From: an uncultured Bacteroidia bacterium
GTDB lineage: Bacteria > Bacteroidota > Bacteroidia > Bacteroidales > UBA932
Direction: 5' to 3'
Length of the DNA stretch: 64,000 nucleotides
Assembly (NCBI GenBank): GCA_902789395.1
Contig: CADANY010000001.1
Coordinates: 204,538 to 268,537 of the forward strand
Every line of letters starts with the position of its first letter. The first letter of the stretch is position 1. A program made the position numbers and the translations under genes. Positions 52,472-61,528 of this stretch are shown in pieces. The notes under the pieces were generated by a model. It saw only the letters and a list, made by a program, of their open reading frames with translations, made no database searches and was not told the origin of the DNA.

Positions 52472-53359
52472 ATGGACAAGGAACGGATCATCCGGGACTA
52501 CCGCTACTACCTTACCCTCGAACGCAGGATGTCGCCGAATACGGTGGCATCCTATGTGTCTGACATGGATGCTTTCCTGGAACAATGGAAAGACCGCCGG
52601 CTGGAAGGCATTTCCCGGGAGGATATCCTTTCCTACCTTTCAGAAGTGGCGGAAAAAGGCCTTTCAAAACGATCCCAGGCCCGCCTGATGAGCGCCCTCC
52701 GCTCTTTTTTCAAATGGACCGTCATGGAAGGCGACCGGAAGACCAATCCATGCGACGGCATCGAAACGCCCAAACTCGGGCGCTACCTGCCAGCCGTTCT
52801 CTCGGTCGATGAAGTAAATACGATTCTTGAATCCGTTGACCCTCACGCACGGAACGGCCTCCGCGACCGGGCGCTCCTGGAGACCCTCTACGGATGCGGA
52901 CTGCGGGTCAGCGAAGCCGCCTCGCTGAAGATATCGGATCTCTTTTTCGAGGAAGGATTCGTACGGATCATCGGCAAAGGGAACAAGCAGCGGATCGTTC
53001 CGATGGGCGAAGTGGCGGCTGAAGCGATCCGGTCCTATCTTGACAACAGAGACCCGGCCGCCGCTCCTGAATTCGAGGATTTTCTTTTCCTGAACCGGTT
53101 CGGAAAACCGCTCAGCCGCATTGCCATCTTCAACCTGGTCAAGCAGCAGGCTCTCGCCGCCGGTATCCGGAAAGAAATCTCTCCGCATACCTTCCGCCAT
53201 TCTTTTGCTACACATCTGATTGAAAACGGAGCGGATCTGAGGACCGTCCAGGAGATGCTGGGACACGAAAGTATCCTGACGACTGAAATCTATACGCATA
53301 TAGAAAAGTCCGTATGGCAAAACGATATCCTGTCCCATCACCCCAGGAAAAAGGGATAA
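52472..53359 (+). CDS. xerD: Tyrosine recombinase XerD/XerC
   Basis: 295 residues: N-terminal SAM-like DNA-binding domain (YYLTLERRMSPNTVASYVSD) and catalytic domain with Arg in YGCGLRVSEAASL, Lys in GKGNKQRIVPMGE, His-x-x-Arg in HTFRHSFATHLIENG, LGHESILTT and Tyr in EIYTHI. It resolves chromosome dimers at dif with its partner. XerC or XerD cannot be distinguished from sequence alone. No dif-like site is visible here. Confidence 0.93.
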   Translation: MDKERIIRDYRYYLTLERRMSPNTVASYVSDMDAFLEQWKDRRLEGISREDILSYLSEVAEKGLSKRSQARLMSALRSFFKWTVMEGDRKTNPCDGIETPKLGRYLPAVLSVDEVNTILESVDPHARNGLRDRALLETLYGCGLRVSEAASLKISDLFFEEGFVRIIGKGNKQRIVPMGEVAAEAIRSYLDNRDPAAAPEFEDFLFLNRFGKPLSRIAIFNLVKQQALAAGIRKEISPHTFRHSFATHLIENGADLRTVQEMLGHESILTTEIYTHIEKSVWQNDILSHHPRKKG

Positions 53360-53363
53360 ATGT

Positions 53364-53394
53364 TTTGAAATCACGATTTTATTACCTATCTTTG
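53364..53394 (+). promoter_or_regulatory. Promoter of rplY
   Basis: TTTG, 19 nt, TATCTTTG: an exact consensus match, with a leader of about 78 nt. Confidence 0.85.
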
Positions 53395-53400
53395 CGGGCC

Positions 53401-53479
53401 TTTTAAAAGCAGTAGTGCTTTTGGTGCAATGGGGTCCGGTTGACTCCGGACTGAGTAACACATTTTAAATTAAAGTACA
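53401..53479 (+). promoter_or_regulatory. Structured leader of rplY
   Basis: Two hairpins: AAAAGCA-GTAG-TGCTTTT (53405-53422) and GTCCGG-TTGACT-CCGGAC (53434-53451), both perfect. They suggest an autoregulatory or stability element of the ribosomal-protein mRNA; no known family is recognised. Confidence 0.6.
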
Positions 53480-54064
53480 ATGAAGCATTTCGAACTCAAT
53501 GGCCAGATCCGCCAGGTCGGTAACAAAGCCGTCATCAAGGCTTTCCGCAAACAGGGTCTCGTTCCTTGCAACCTCTATGGTGCAGGTTTGGAAAACGTCC
53601 TCTTCACCGTCAATGAGAAAGATCTGAAGGGCCTTCTCTACACCCCGGCTTCCTATATCGTCGACCTCAACCTCGACGGAAAGGTATATATGGCCGTTCT
53701 CCACGAGCTCCAGTTCCACCCGGTAACGGACGCTTGCCTCCACATCGACTTCCTCGCCGTTGACGAGAAGAAGCCGGTCGCCATCGAAGTTCCCCTCAAC
53801 CTGTTCGGTCACCCGGTCGGTGTCCAGGCCGGTGGTAAATTCACCCAGCTGGCCCGCAAAGTCCGCATCAGCGCCCTCCTCGAGAATCTTCCCGACCAGC
53901 TCGATGTCGACATCACTCCGCTCGGTCTCGACAAGCGCCTGACGGTTGGTGAACTCAAATTCGACGGGATCAACATCCTTTCCGACAAGAACACCATTAT
54001 CTGCCGCGTTAAGACGACCCGCGCCATGCAGCAGGCTGCTGCCGACGCCGCCAAGAACGCCTAA
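53480..54064 (+). CDS. rplY: Ribosomal protein bL25 (CTC form)
   Basis: 194 residues: the 5S-rRNA-binding N-terminus (KHFELNGQIRQVGNKAVIKAFRKQ) plus the TL5/CTC C-terminal domain (VPLNLFGHPVGVQAGGKFTQ, LPDQLDVDITPLGLDK). It binds 5S rRNA in the large subunit. pth follows by 23 nt. Confidence 0.95.
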   Translation: MKHFELNGQIRQVGNKAVIKAFRKQGLVPCNLYGAGLENVLFTVNEKDLKGLLYTPASYIVDLNLDGKVYMAVLHELQFHPVTDACLHIDFLAVDEKKPVAIEVPLNLFGHPVGVQAGGKFTQLARKVRISALLENLPDQLDVDITPLGLDKRLTVGELKFDGINILSDKNTIICRVKTTRAMQQAAADAAKNA

Positions 54065-54087
54065 TTGCCTGAAGCAGGTATGCGGTT

Positions 54088-54678
54088 ATGAACTATTTGA
54101 TAGTCGGATTGGGAAATATCGGCTCCGAATACGCTTCTACCCGCCACAATATGGGATTTATGGTATTGGATGCCTTTGCAAAGGCATCCAATGTTTCTTT
54201 TTCCACACAGCGGTACGGAGATATAGCCGAGACCTCATTCAAGGGCAGGCATTTTACCTTGCTTAAGCCTTCCACGTACATGAACCTAAGCGGAAATGCC
54301 GTTCGGTACTGGTTGGGGAAACTGAATCTTCCCATCGAAAATCTTGTCGTCATCTGTGATGACCTGAACCTTCCTTTCGGAACGATCCGGATGAAGAAAA
54401 GAGGCAGTTCAGGCGGACATAACGGACTTGAGAACATTGAGTATCTGCTGGGGACGGATGAATACTGCCGGATCCGGATCGGCATCGGTAACGATTTCAG
54501 TCGCGGGGGGCAGATCGATTTTGTCCTCGGCAACCTTTCAGAAGAAGAATCCGCAGAGATACCCGCCTTGTGCGACAAAGTCATCGCAGGGATACGGACC
54601 CTGTCCGTACTGGGGCCGGAGAGAGCGATGAACGAACTCAATACAAAGGTAAAAAAAGAGGATAAAACACAGTTGTAA
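54088..54678 (+). CDS. pth: Peptidyl-tRNA hydrolase
   Basis: 196 residues: NYLIVGLGNIGSEYASTRHNMGFM with catalytic His in RHNMGF and Asn in GLGN; LLKPSTYMNLSG; DDLNLPFGTIRMKKRGSSGGHNGLENI. It recycles peptidyl-tRNA. rplY-pth is a common linkage. A 28-bp perfect palindrome (54165-54192) lies inside the gene, encoding LDAFAKASN. Confidence 0.95.
   Translation: MNYLIVGLGNIGSEYASTRHNMGFMVLDAFAKASNVSFSTQRYGDIAETSFKGRHFTLLKPSTYMNLSGNAVRYWLGKLNLPIENLVVICDDLNLPFGTIRMKKRGSSGGHNGLENIEYLLGTDEYCRIRIGIGNDFSRGGQIDFVLGNLSEEESAEIPALCDKVIAGIRTLSVLGPERAMNELNTKVKKEDKTQL
54165..54192. repeat. 28-bp perfect palindrome inside pth
   Basis: ATTGGATGCCTTTG is followed immediately by its exact reverse complement CAAAGGCATCCAAT. 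The flanking bases do not continue the match. It can form a stem in mRNA or a cruciform. Confidence 0.85.
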
Positions 54679-54780
54679 CCAAATTTTTATTTGAAAAATT
54701 TTGATTTTTTAGGATTTATCCATATCTTGCCGAAAGTTTTGATACTTAATGTTTAACGTACAATTATAAAACCACAGATC

Positions 54781-54954
54781 ATGAAAGAGCTTGTTGAGAA
54801 AATCGCAGTTGAGTACGCTGAGTTCGCCAAGAACGCGGAAGCACAGGTTGTAAAGGGCAATAAGGCTGCCGGCGCTCGCGCCCGCAAGGCTGCTCTTACC
54901 CTCATGAAGGATCTCAAGGAATTCCGCAAAGTTTCTGTTGAGGCTGCGAAGTAA
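54781..54954 (+). CDS. Hc1-like small basic (histone H1-like) protein
   Basis: 57 residues: MKELVEKIAVEYAEFAKNAE, then GNKAAGARARKAALTLMKDL and a short end. The AGARARKA block is the signature of Bacteroidetes Hc1-like proteins. They are abundant, DNA-binding and thought to help compact the chromosome. A single-gene unit with a 100-nt A+T-rich leader and an intrinsic terminator. Found from the sequence because it is short. Confidence 0.9.
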   Translation: MKELVEKIAVEYAEFAKNAEAQVVKGNKAAGARARKAALTLMKDLKEFRKVSVEAAK

Positions 54955-54977
54955 TTCTAACCGTACAAAAGCATGAA

Positions 54978-55010
54978 GCGGCCGCCTGTGTGGGCGGTTG
55001 CTTTTTTTTT
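54978..55010 (+). terminator. Terminator of the Hc1-like gene
   Basis: GCGGCCGCC pairs with GGCGGTTGC across TGTGTG (two G-T pairs), then nine T. Confidence 0.9.
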
Positions 55011-55194
55011 ATCTTTTTTTATCTGAGACTGCAACGTTTTCGATCTGATTTGCATCTATAAGATAGGTTTAGGTTTTAGTACACGTCTAAAAGTCGGTCC
55101 GCTGCGATAGCGGGCCGGCTTTGGTTTTACGGGCTTAGTACGCAAGATTTCCCGGGAATATGGATTTATTATAGGTAATAAGAAGTATTATCGC
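55011..55194. other. Intergenic region with one strong hairpin
   Basis: About 180 bases without a gene. At 55093-55119, GTCGGTCCGCT pairs with AGCGGGCCGGC over GCGAT (eleven pairs, two G-T), followed by TTTGGTTTT. A near-repeat TTAGTAC-rcg flanks it (55076 and 55135). It could be a small RNA or a second terminator. I see no good promoter for it. Confidence 0.4.
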
Positions 55195-55202
55195 TATATT
55201 TG
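55195..55202 (+). promoter_or_regulatory. -7 promoter box of the M6 peptidase gene
   Basis: TATATTTG, 25 nt before the ATG; no convincing upstream TTTG. Confidence 0.5.
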
Positions 55203-55227
55203 TATTATAAACGTGTACCCGAACGAC

Positions 55228-57375
55228 ATGAAATACAAACTGGCAGTTTTGCTGCTTATCCTTTCACTTCCGGTATGGGCTGTTCCGACAAGGTGGCACT
55301 CCATGGATATTACTCAGCCGGACGGTTTTGTTTTTCATGCCAATTTCCGCGGAGATGCCTTTTTGAAACTCATGACGACGGATGACGGATGTGCAGTTAT
55401 CCGGAACGATGACGGTTTCTATTGTTACGCGTCCTTCGATCAGAACGGAACGATGTTCAGCACTCCTTTCCGGGTTGGAGATCCCGCCGTCCCTGCCTCC
55501 GTCCTTTCAGCGAGCCGCAGCATTCCTCTCGAGATAATGATGCGTGACGCCGCCCGGAAAAGGAATTTCACGGATGATTTTCCCGGCAGCGATCCGGTTC
55601 AAAGGATCCGCGACCGTCATCCCTTTGCGACCCGGTCCGGGAACCAACCCCGGCATGGGATCGTTATCCTTGCCCAGTTCCAGGACGTACGCTTCGAAAA
55701 TACAAGAAGTTATTTCGACCAGCTTCTGAACGCTCATACCGGATCCTCAGCGAAAGATTATTTCAACGACCAGTTCGGCGGGATGTTCGATTTCCTCTTC
55801 GATGTCAGTGAAATCGTTACGGTATCCGGAAAGATGGCGGACTACGGAAAAAACGGGAAGAATGGAGAAGACGTAAATCCGGAAGGAATGATCCGGGAAG
55901 CATGTCAGCTGGCAGATGCCGGCATCGACTTTTCTCAATATGACGATGACGGGGACGGCGCAGTCGACAATGTTTTCGTTTTCTTCGCCGGCCGGAGCGA
56001 GGCGGACGATCCGGACAAGAACGCCGACTGTATCTGGCCCCATGCCTATTCCCTTGCCAGTGCAGGCATCTCTCTCTACCTTGACGGGAAAAGGATCGGC
56101 CGGTATGCGTGCGCTTCTGAGTTCATGCGCCTGTCTACAGGACTCTACACGACAGCTTCCATCGGCACTTTCTGCCACGAATTTACCCATACCTTCGGAC
56201 TTCCGGACTTTTACGATACCGACGATGAGAGCAGCGGAGGGAAGTCTAAGGGGCTTTGGGGAAGCACCTCCCTGATGGACGCCGGCAATTACAACAATGA
56301 CGGTTATACCCCGCCCTGGTTCAACGCAATCGAGCGGTATCTGCTCGGCATTTCAGAGCCTGTACTCCTGACAGAAGGCGAATGGACCCTGGAGCCCATC
56401 CACCGCAGCGGCATGTACGGGATCATTCCGACGGACAATGACCAGGAATACTACCTGGTCGAGTGCCGTTCCAATGAGAAATGGGATGCCCATATCGGAG
56501 GGTCGGGACTTTTGGTCTATCACCTCGACCTGTCAAACCGGTCGGCCGGCAACTCAACGGTCCACGGCGCCCTGACCGCAGCAGAAAGATGGAGGTATAA
56601 TGAGGTCAATGCGGCTCCGGAACATCTTTGCGCCGACCTTGTCGGTGCCATTCCGGGCGCGACCAGTGTGGTCCATGTCTTCTGGCCCCAATCCGGACAT
56701 ACTTCCTTTACAACCGAAACGGACCCGGCTATCCGTTTCTGGAGCGGGACGAAACCCGGTGTCGCCATTCTGGATATCCGTCGAAGCGGTGATAACATCA
56801 CCTTCCGTTTTGTCGGAGACGCGACGGAAAGGGCTCCGGAGGCTATTATTGAGCGGCAGGAAGTCTTTCAGGACGCGGCGATCATTCGGTGGAAATCTTC
56901 CGATCCGCAGTATGGGAAAGAGGCATATATCCGTTATGACATTAGCGGAAGGGACGGAGAAGAAATCGCTGTACAACCTTATGAACCAGGGAAATACGCA
57001 TTCACGATCGAAGGGCTTCTGCCACGTACTGCCTATCGCGCCCAGATCTATTTCAAATCCCGGAATGTTCCCGGAGCAATCAACGAAAAATGCGCTTTCA
57101 CGACCCGCTCCTATTATTCAGCATCGTTCCCCTATATCTTCCTTCCCGGCGAAGGGCGGGACGCCTCGGGCGCCTTCGCTACCGGAACGGAGCTGCCGCT
57201 TCGGGTCTACAATGCACCCTATGCAAAGAGTGTCTCGTGGTTCTTCGATGAGGAACCGGTCATGACAGGCCTGTCCGGCTATTGGACAATCAGCCACTCC
57301 GGCGTCCTCAAGGCCAGGATTATCCAGGAAGACGGTTCAGAAGATATTATCTTTAAAGAGATTACCGTCAAATGA
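55228..57375 (+). CDS. M6-family secreted metallopeptidase
   Basis: 715 residues from ATG 55228 (MKYKLAVLLLILSLPVWA, a signal peptide); an in-frame GTG five codons upstream is less likely. The zinc site FCHEFTHTFGLPDFYDTD (about residue 316) is the HExxHxxGxxD metzincin-like motif of immune-inhibitor-A (M6) peptidases. LDFSQYDDDGDGAVDNVFV is the calcium-type loop of the family. A fibronectin-like domain follows (about 535-640) and a final beta domain. A clear C-terminal sorting domain is not evident. Overlaps the next gene by ATGA. Confidence 0.92.
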   Translation: MKYKLAVLLLILSLPVWAVPTRWHSMDITQPDGFVFHANFRGDAFLKLMTTDDGCAVIRNDDGFYCYASFDQNGTMFSTPFRVGDPAVPASVLSASRSIPLEIMMRDAARKRNFTDDFPGSDPVQRIRDRHPFATRSGNQPRHGIVILAQFQDVRFENTRSYFDQLLNAHTGSSAKDYFNDQFGGMFDFLFDVSEIVTVSGKMADYGKNGKNGEDVNPEGMIREACQLADAGIDFSQYDDDGDGAVDNVFVFFAGRSEADDPDKNADCIWPHAYSLASAGISLYLDGKRIGRYACASEFMRLSTGLYTTASIGTFCHEFTHTFGLPDFYDTDDESSGGKSKGLWGSTSLMDAGNYNNDGYTPPWFNAIERYLLGISEPVLLTEGEWTLEPIHRSGMYGIIPTDNDQEYYLVECRSNEKWDAHIGGSGLLVYHLDLSNRSAGNSTVHGALTAAERWRYNEVNAAPEHLCADLVGAIPGATSVVHVFWPQSGHTSFTTETDPAIRFWSGTKPGVAILDIRRSGDNITFRFVGDATERAPEAIIERQEVFQDAAIIRWKSSDPQYGKEAYIRYDISGRDGEEIAVQPYEPGKYAFTIEGLLPRTAYRAQIYFKSRNVPGAINEKCAFTTRSYYSASFPYIFLPGEGRDASGAFATGTELPLRVYNAPYAKSVSWFFDEEPVMTGLSGYWTISHSGVLKARIIQEDGSEDIIFKEITVK

Positions 57376-57782
57376 GAAAAGCCCTTTATATTGTTTTGTC
57401 CGGACTCTTCCTCCTCACCACCGGCTGTGAGGGGAGTTTCAACATGGAGAGTGAGATGCTCAAGTCCGAGAAAATCTGTCTCAAGGCGGGAGGAAAACTG
57501 ATCTACGAATACAATCCCGCTACAGACCAGCTCGGATTCAACAAGTCGACCTGCCAGTTCCGGGCCGGGAGCGACAATATGGGAGACTATTTCACGGCAA
57601 CGTGCGCGGAACGTCCTTCCAAGAAAGGACAGACGATCGATGTGACGCTGCAGTGGACGGAAAACAATACCGTTGTCAGAAAGAAACGGACCATGAAAGT
57701 CGAGAAACTCTCTGACAACGGATATGTGTGGCTATGGAACCGAAAAGAAGGGATCGGCGCCGTAGTCAGGTTCTTAGAATGA
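57372..57782 (+). CDS. Small lipoprotein of unknown function
   Basis: 136 residues, lipobox LLTTGCEG. The mature part is beta-rich ([56 protein letters not shown]). I recognise no family. It is coupled to the M6 peptidase by an ATGA overlap, so a partner, chaperone or inhibitor role is possible. It overlaps convergent tpiA by 9 bp. Confidence 0.75.
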   Translation: MRKALYIVLSGLFLLTTGCEGSFNMESEMLKSEKICLKAGGKLIYEYNPATDQLGFNKSTCQFRAGSDNMGDYFTATCAERPSKKGQTIDVTLQWTENNTVVRKKRTMKVEKLSDNGYVWLWNRKEGIGAVVRFLE

Positions 57783-58529
57783 GAGGGCGATCTGGATAAA
57801 GTCGTCTGCCTTCAAGGCAGCGCCGCCGATCAGGCCGCCGTCGATATCTTTCTCAGCGAAAAGTTCCTTTGCATTGGACGGTTTGCAGGAACCGCCATAG
57901 AGGATCGTCATATCCTCGGCAACCTCGAGGCCGAATTTCTCGGCGATGACGGTACGGATGCAAGCATGGATCTCCTCCGCCTGGGCAGCCGTCGCGGTCT
58001 TGCCGGTGCCGATAGCCCAAACAGGCTCATAAGCGATGACGATATTTTTCATATCCTCAGCCGTGAAGTTATAAAGGACAGCCTTGGTCTGGGAAGTAAC
58101 AACTTCAAAATGCTTTCCAGCCTCGCGCTCATCGAGATTCTCTCCGACACAGAGAATTACCTTCAAGCCTGCTTCGAGAGCCAGTTTGGTCTTAACGACC
58201 AGTTTCTCATCGGTCTCCCCATAATACTGACGGCGCTCGGAGTGACCCAAAATCGTATACTGGCAACCGACGGAGGTCAGCATGTTGACGGCGACTTCAC
58301 CCGTATAGGCTCCTTTCTCATGATCTGCACAGTTCTGGGCGCTGAGAGCGACCTTGGAACCTTTCAGCGCTTCGGCGACACATGCGAGATGCGTAAACGG
58401 CGGAGCGACAACGAGATCTACGTTAGCAGGAAGTTCTTTTGCCTTTTCTGCGACGGCCTTGGCGAGTTCAACGCCCTCAGGAACTGTAGTGTTCATCTTC
58501 CAGTTGCCTGCAACAATGTACTTTCTCAT
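57774..58529 (-). CDS. tpiA: Triosephosphate isomerase
   Basis: 251 residues from ATG 58529 ([19 protein letters not shown]). Catalytic Lys in GNWKMN, His in [12 protein letters not shown], Glu in [17 protein letters not shown], phosphate loop [10 protein letters not shown]. Interconverts DHAP and glyceraldehyde-3-phosphate. The longer in-frame start at 58610 overlaps its own promoter and was rejected. Confidence 0.96.
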   Translation of the reverse strand: MRKYIVAGNWKMNTTVPEGVELAKAVAEKAKELPANVDLVVAPPFTHLACVAEALKGSKVALSAQNCADHEKGAYTGEVAVNMLTSVGCQYTILGHSERRQYYGETDEKLVVKTKLALEAGLKVILCVGENLDEREAGKHFEVVTSQTKAVLYNFTAEDMKNIVIAYEPVWAIGTGKTATAAQAEEIHACIRTVIAEKFGLEVAEDMTILYGGSCKPSNAKELFAEKDIDGGLIGGAALKADDFIQIALSF

Positions 58530-58565
58530 TTGATATTCTGAATTTTTAATAAAGTTCAAATCGTG

Positions 58566-58597
58566 CAAATTTACACATTCCCGTACAATTTCACAAA
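58566..58597 (-). promoter_or_regulatory. Promoter of tpiA
   Basis: On the minus strand TTTG, 20 nt, TAAATTTG, giving a leader of about 30 nt. Confidence 0.75.
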
Positions 58598-58612
58598 CCA
58601 GGTCAGCCAAAA

Positions 58613-58643
58613 TTGGAGAAGGCGGGAATTTATCGTATATTTG
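58613..58643 (+). promoter_or_regulatory. Promoter of tyrS
   Basis: TTGG, 19 nt, TATATTTG, divergent from tpiA with 15 bp between the two -33 elements. Confidence 0.65.
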
Positions 58644-58668
58644 TGAGATATAGAAACAGAATCGTCAG

Positions 58669-59958
58669 ATGAAAAATTTTGTAGAAGAACTTAGATGGAG
58701 AGGCATGATCCAGGATATCATGCCGGGAACGGAAGAGAAATTGATGGAAGGCCCCCAGGCGGCTTACGTCGGCATCGACCCGACGGCGGACTCACTGCAT
58801 ATCGGTCACCTTGTCAGTGTCATGATACTCAAGCATTTCCAAAACTGTGGGCACAAGCCTTTCGCCCTAGTAGGCGGTGCAACCGGAATGATAGGAGATC
58901 CGTCCATGAAATCAGCGGAACGGAATCTTTTGGATGAGGAGACCCTTAACCACAATGTCGCCTGCATCAAAGCCCAGCTCGGGCGGTTCCTCGATTTCGA
59001 CAGCGATGCACCGAACAAGGCGGAACTGGTCAACAACTACGACTGGATGAAGGATTACAGTTTCATCAACTTCATCCGCGATATCGGTAAGCATATCACA
59101 GTCAACTATATGATGGCCAAGGATTCAGTAAAGAAACGCCTCTCACGCGACTCCAGCGAGGGCATGTCCTTTACGGAATTCAGCTACCAGCTTATGCAGG
59201 GGTATGATTTCTACTGGCTTTGGAAAAACAGGGGTTGTATCCTGCAGCTCGGCGGTTCCGACCAGTGGGGAAATATCACGACCGGGACTGAACTGATCCG
59301 CCGTATGGACGGAGGCGAAGCTTTCGCTTTGACTTGTCCGCTGATCCGGAAGGCCGACGGGACCAAATTCGGGAAGACGGAAAAAGGCAATATCTGGCTC
59401 GATGCCGAAAGAACGTCTCCATATGAGTTTTACCAGTTCTGGCTGAATGTTGCAGACGATGATGCGGAGCGCTATATCAAGATCTTTACGATGCTTGACC
59501 GCGAAACGATCGAATCGCTGATTGCGGAGCACAGGGAAGATCCGGGACAGCGCAAACTGCAGAAAGTACTCGCCCGGGAAATCACGATCATGTGCCACGG
59601 AGAGGAGGCTTATGAAAACGCGCTTGCCGCCACCCAGCTCCTTTTCGGGAATGTTTCTTCCGATGTCTTCCGCAAGATGGACGAGCGGACGGTCCGCGAG
59701 GTCTTCGCGAACGTACCTTCTTTCAACGTCGCAGCATCCGAATTCCCGTGCAATATCCTCGACCTCCTCGCCATCAAGACGCAGGTTTTCCCTTCGAAGG
59801 GAGAAGCCCGGAAGATGGTCCAGGGAGGCGGCGTTTCGCTGAACAAAGCCAAAGTCGGCGACATCAATGCGGAAATAACCTCCGAAGATATTATCAACGG
59901 ACATTATATCCTTGCCCAGAAAGGTAAGAAGAACTACTTCATTATCAATATTATCTGA
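58669..59958 (+). CDS. tyrS: Tyrosyl-tRNA synthetase
   Basis: 429 residues. Class I HIGH motif as [23 protein letters not shown]-like motif in [16 protein letters not shown] (KFGKT), and a C-terminal S4 domain ([21 protein letters not shown]). Charges tRNA-Tyr. First gene of tyrS-rbfA-lolE-like-pepC with only 1-4 nt between genes. Confidence 0.96.
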   Translation: MKNFVEELRWRGMIQDIMPGTEEKLMEGPQAAYVGIDPTADSLHIGHLVSVMILKHFQNCGHKPFALVGGATGMIGDPSMKSAERNLLDEETLNHNVACIKAQLGRFLDFDSDAPNKAELVNNYDWMKDYSFINFIRDIGKHITVNYMMAKDSVKKRLSRDSSEGMSFTEFSYQLMQGYDFYWLWKNRGCILQLGGSDQWGNITTGTELIRRMDGGEAFALTCPLIRKADGTKFGKTEKGNIWLDAERTSPYEFYQFWLNVADDDAERYIKIFTMLDRETIESLIAEHREDPGQRKLQKVLAREITIMCHGEEAYENALAATQLLFGNVSSDVFRKMDERTVREVFANVPSFNVAASEFPCNILDLLAIKTQVFPSKGEARKMVQGGGVSLNKAKVGDINAEITSEDIINGHYILAQKGKKNYFIINII

Positions 59959-59959
59959 T

Positions 59960-60307
59960 ATGGACAAACCGGCATCAACCAGACAGCTCAAGGTTGCCCG
60001 CGAATTACAGAAGGACTTGGCCGAGATCATCCGTTCGAAAGGGATGGCCGCTTTCGGCGGAGCCATGGTTACGGTCAGCGAGGTACGGATTTCCCCGGAC
60101 CTGTCCGTGGCCAAAGTTTTCGTCAGCATCTTCCCTTCCGAGAAACAGGAAAGCGTCATGACGATCCTCAATGAGAATCTCCGCGCTTACCGGGGCGAAC
60201 TGGGGCGGAAAGTGGCGAAGCAGCTCCGGATCGTTCCGGAACTGGTTCTCCACCTCGACACCACCCTGGACTACGCCGCCCACATCGACGAACTTCTGAA
60301 ACAATAA
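59960..60307 (+). CDS. rbfA: Ribosome-binding factor A
   Basis: 115 residues from ATG 59960 (MDKPASTRQLKVARELQKDL). KH-like fold: VTVSEVRISPDLSVAKVFVS, LRAYRGELGRKVAKQL, LRIVPELVLHLDTTLDYAAHIDELL. It matures the small ribosomal subunit. The next gene abuts with no gap. Confidence 0.95.
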   Translation: MDKPASTRQLKVARELQKDLAEIIRSKGMAAFGGAMVTVSEVRISPDLSVAKVFVSIFPSEKQESVMTILNENLRAYRGELGRKVAKQLRIVPELVLHLDTTLDYAAHIDELLKQ

Positions 60308-61528
60308 ATGCATCTACCGCTGCTGTTCGCAAGGCGTTACCTGCTGGCCCGCAAATCGCATAACGTCATCAACATCATATCGGGCATCAGCGTCGCCGGA
60401 ATGGCGATAGGAACAGCTGCGCTCATCATTATCCTGTCCGTCTACAACGGATTCAGCGATCTGGTAGAAAAGACGCTCGGAGAGGTTCAGCCCCAGATCC
60501 GAATTACCCCTTCGACCGGCAAAGTATTCTCTCCGAAGGGGCTGGAAGCGATCGGCAGGATCCGAAAGGACCCTTCCGTCCTCTCCGTCTGCGAGACCCT
60601 GGAAGAGAACGTAGTCATCAGCTATGACGGCAAGCAGAGCCTTGCCAAAGCAAAAGGGGTCGACTCGCTCTTCGAGCAATCGACACCTGTTCGGGACCAT
60701 ATCGTAGAAGGTGTCTTTTCCCTCCACAAAGGAGACATCCGTCAGGGTGTTTTCGGGGCGACCCTGGCGTATGGACTCGGAATCAGTCCCCGCTTCCTGG
60801 CCCCGGCAGAACTCTACTATCCCAAGCGGGACGGTAACGTTTCCCTGTCCTCTCCCCTCTCCTCGCTCAATCATGCAAAGGTCTATCCATCAGGTCTTTT
60901 CGCTATCAGTGCCAATACAGACACAGAACTTGTACTGGTCCCGATTGAGACGATGCGTGAACTGACCGGATACCGGGACGAAGTCAGCGCCATAGAAATC
61001 AGAACAGTGCCGGGAGCCGGAGCCGATGACGAAAGACGCCTCATCGACGGACTCTCCCGTGCGCTGGGCCCATCTTTTAAAGTATCCGACCGGATTCGGC
61101 AGAATGACGCGCTGTTCAAAATGATGAAATACGAAAAGCTGGCCATTTTCGTGATCCTGATTTTCGTCATTATTATCATTGCATTCAATATTTTCAGTTC
61201 CCTGTCCATGCTGATTATCGAAAAGCAACATGACATCGGGACGCTCAGAAGCCTGGGAGCGGACGAAAGCCTGATCCGGCGGATCTTCATTCTGGAAGGC
61301 TGGCTCATTTCCCTTCTGGGATTGGCCATCGGTCTTGTAATCGGGGTCGCATTCGTGCTCCTGCAGCAGAAATTCGGCCTGATCAAGATGCCCGGATCCT
61401 ATGTTGTGCCGGCCTATCCCGTTATCCTTAAAGGGACCGATCTTCTCTTAACAGCCGCCGGCGTTGCATCCGTCGGCTACCTCATTGCAGCTCTACCGCA
61501 TATTATCCACAAAACCAATCAGATATGA
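60308..61528 (+). CDS. LolE/FtsX-type lipoprotein-releasing ABC permease
   Basis: 406 residues: an N-terminal helix (SGISVAGMAIGTAALIIILSVYNGF), a large periplasmic domain (about 50-270) and three C-terminal helices (IFVIIIIAFNIFSSLSMLII..., SLLGLAIGLVIGVAFVLLQ). MLIIEKQHDIGTLRSLGA is the LolC/E mechanotransmission block. It works with a LolD ATPase, absent from this window, to move lipoproteins. The stop overlaps pepC (ATGA). Confidence 0.88.
   Translation: MHLPLLFARRYLLARKSHNVINIISGISVAGMAIGTAALIIILSVYNGFSDLVEKTLGEVQPQIRITPSTGKVFSPKGLEAIGRIRKDPSVLSVCETLEENVVISYDGKQSLAKAKGVDSLFEQSTPVRDHIVEGVFSLHKGDIRQGVFGATLAYGLGISPRFLAPAELYYPKRDGNVSLSSPLSSLNHAKVYPSGLFAISANTDTELVLVPIETMRELTGYRDEVSAIEIRTVPGAGADDERRLIDGLSRALGPSFKVSDRIRQNDALFKMMKYEKLAIFVILIFVIIIIAFNIFSSLSMLIIEKQHDIGTLRSLGADESLIRRIFILEGWLISLLGLAIGLVIGVAFVLLQQKFGLIKMPGSYVVPAYPVILKGTDLLLTAAGVASVGYLIAALPHIIHKTNQI

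Noticed and set aside
52472..53359. XerD-type recombinase as integrase of a mobile island
   Set aside because: It has housekeeping XerC/D length and motifs, is adjacent to DPP III and rplY, and no direct repeats, tRNA-end duplication or accessory genes flank it.
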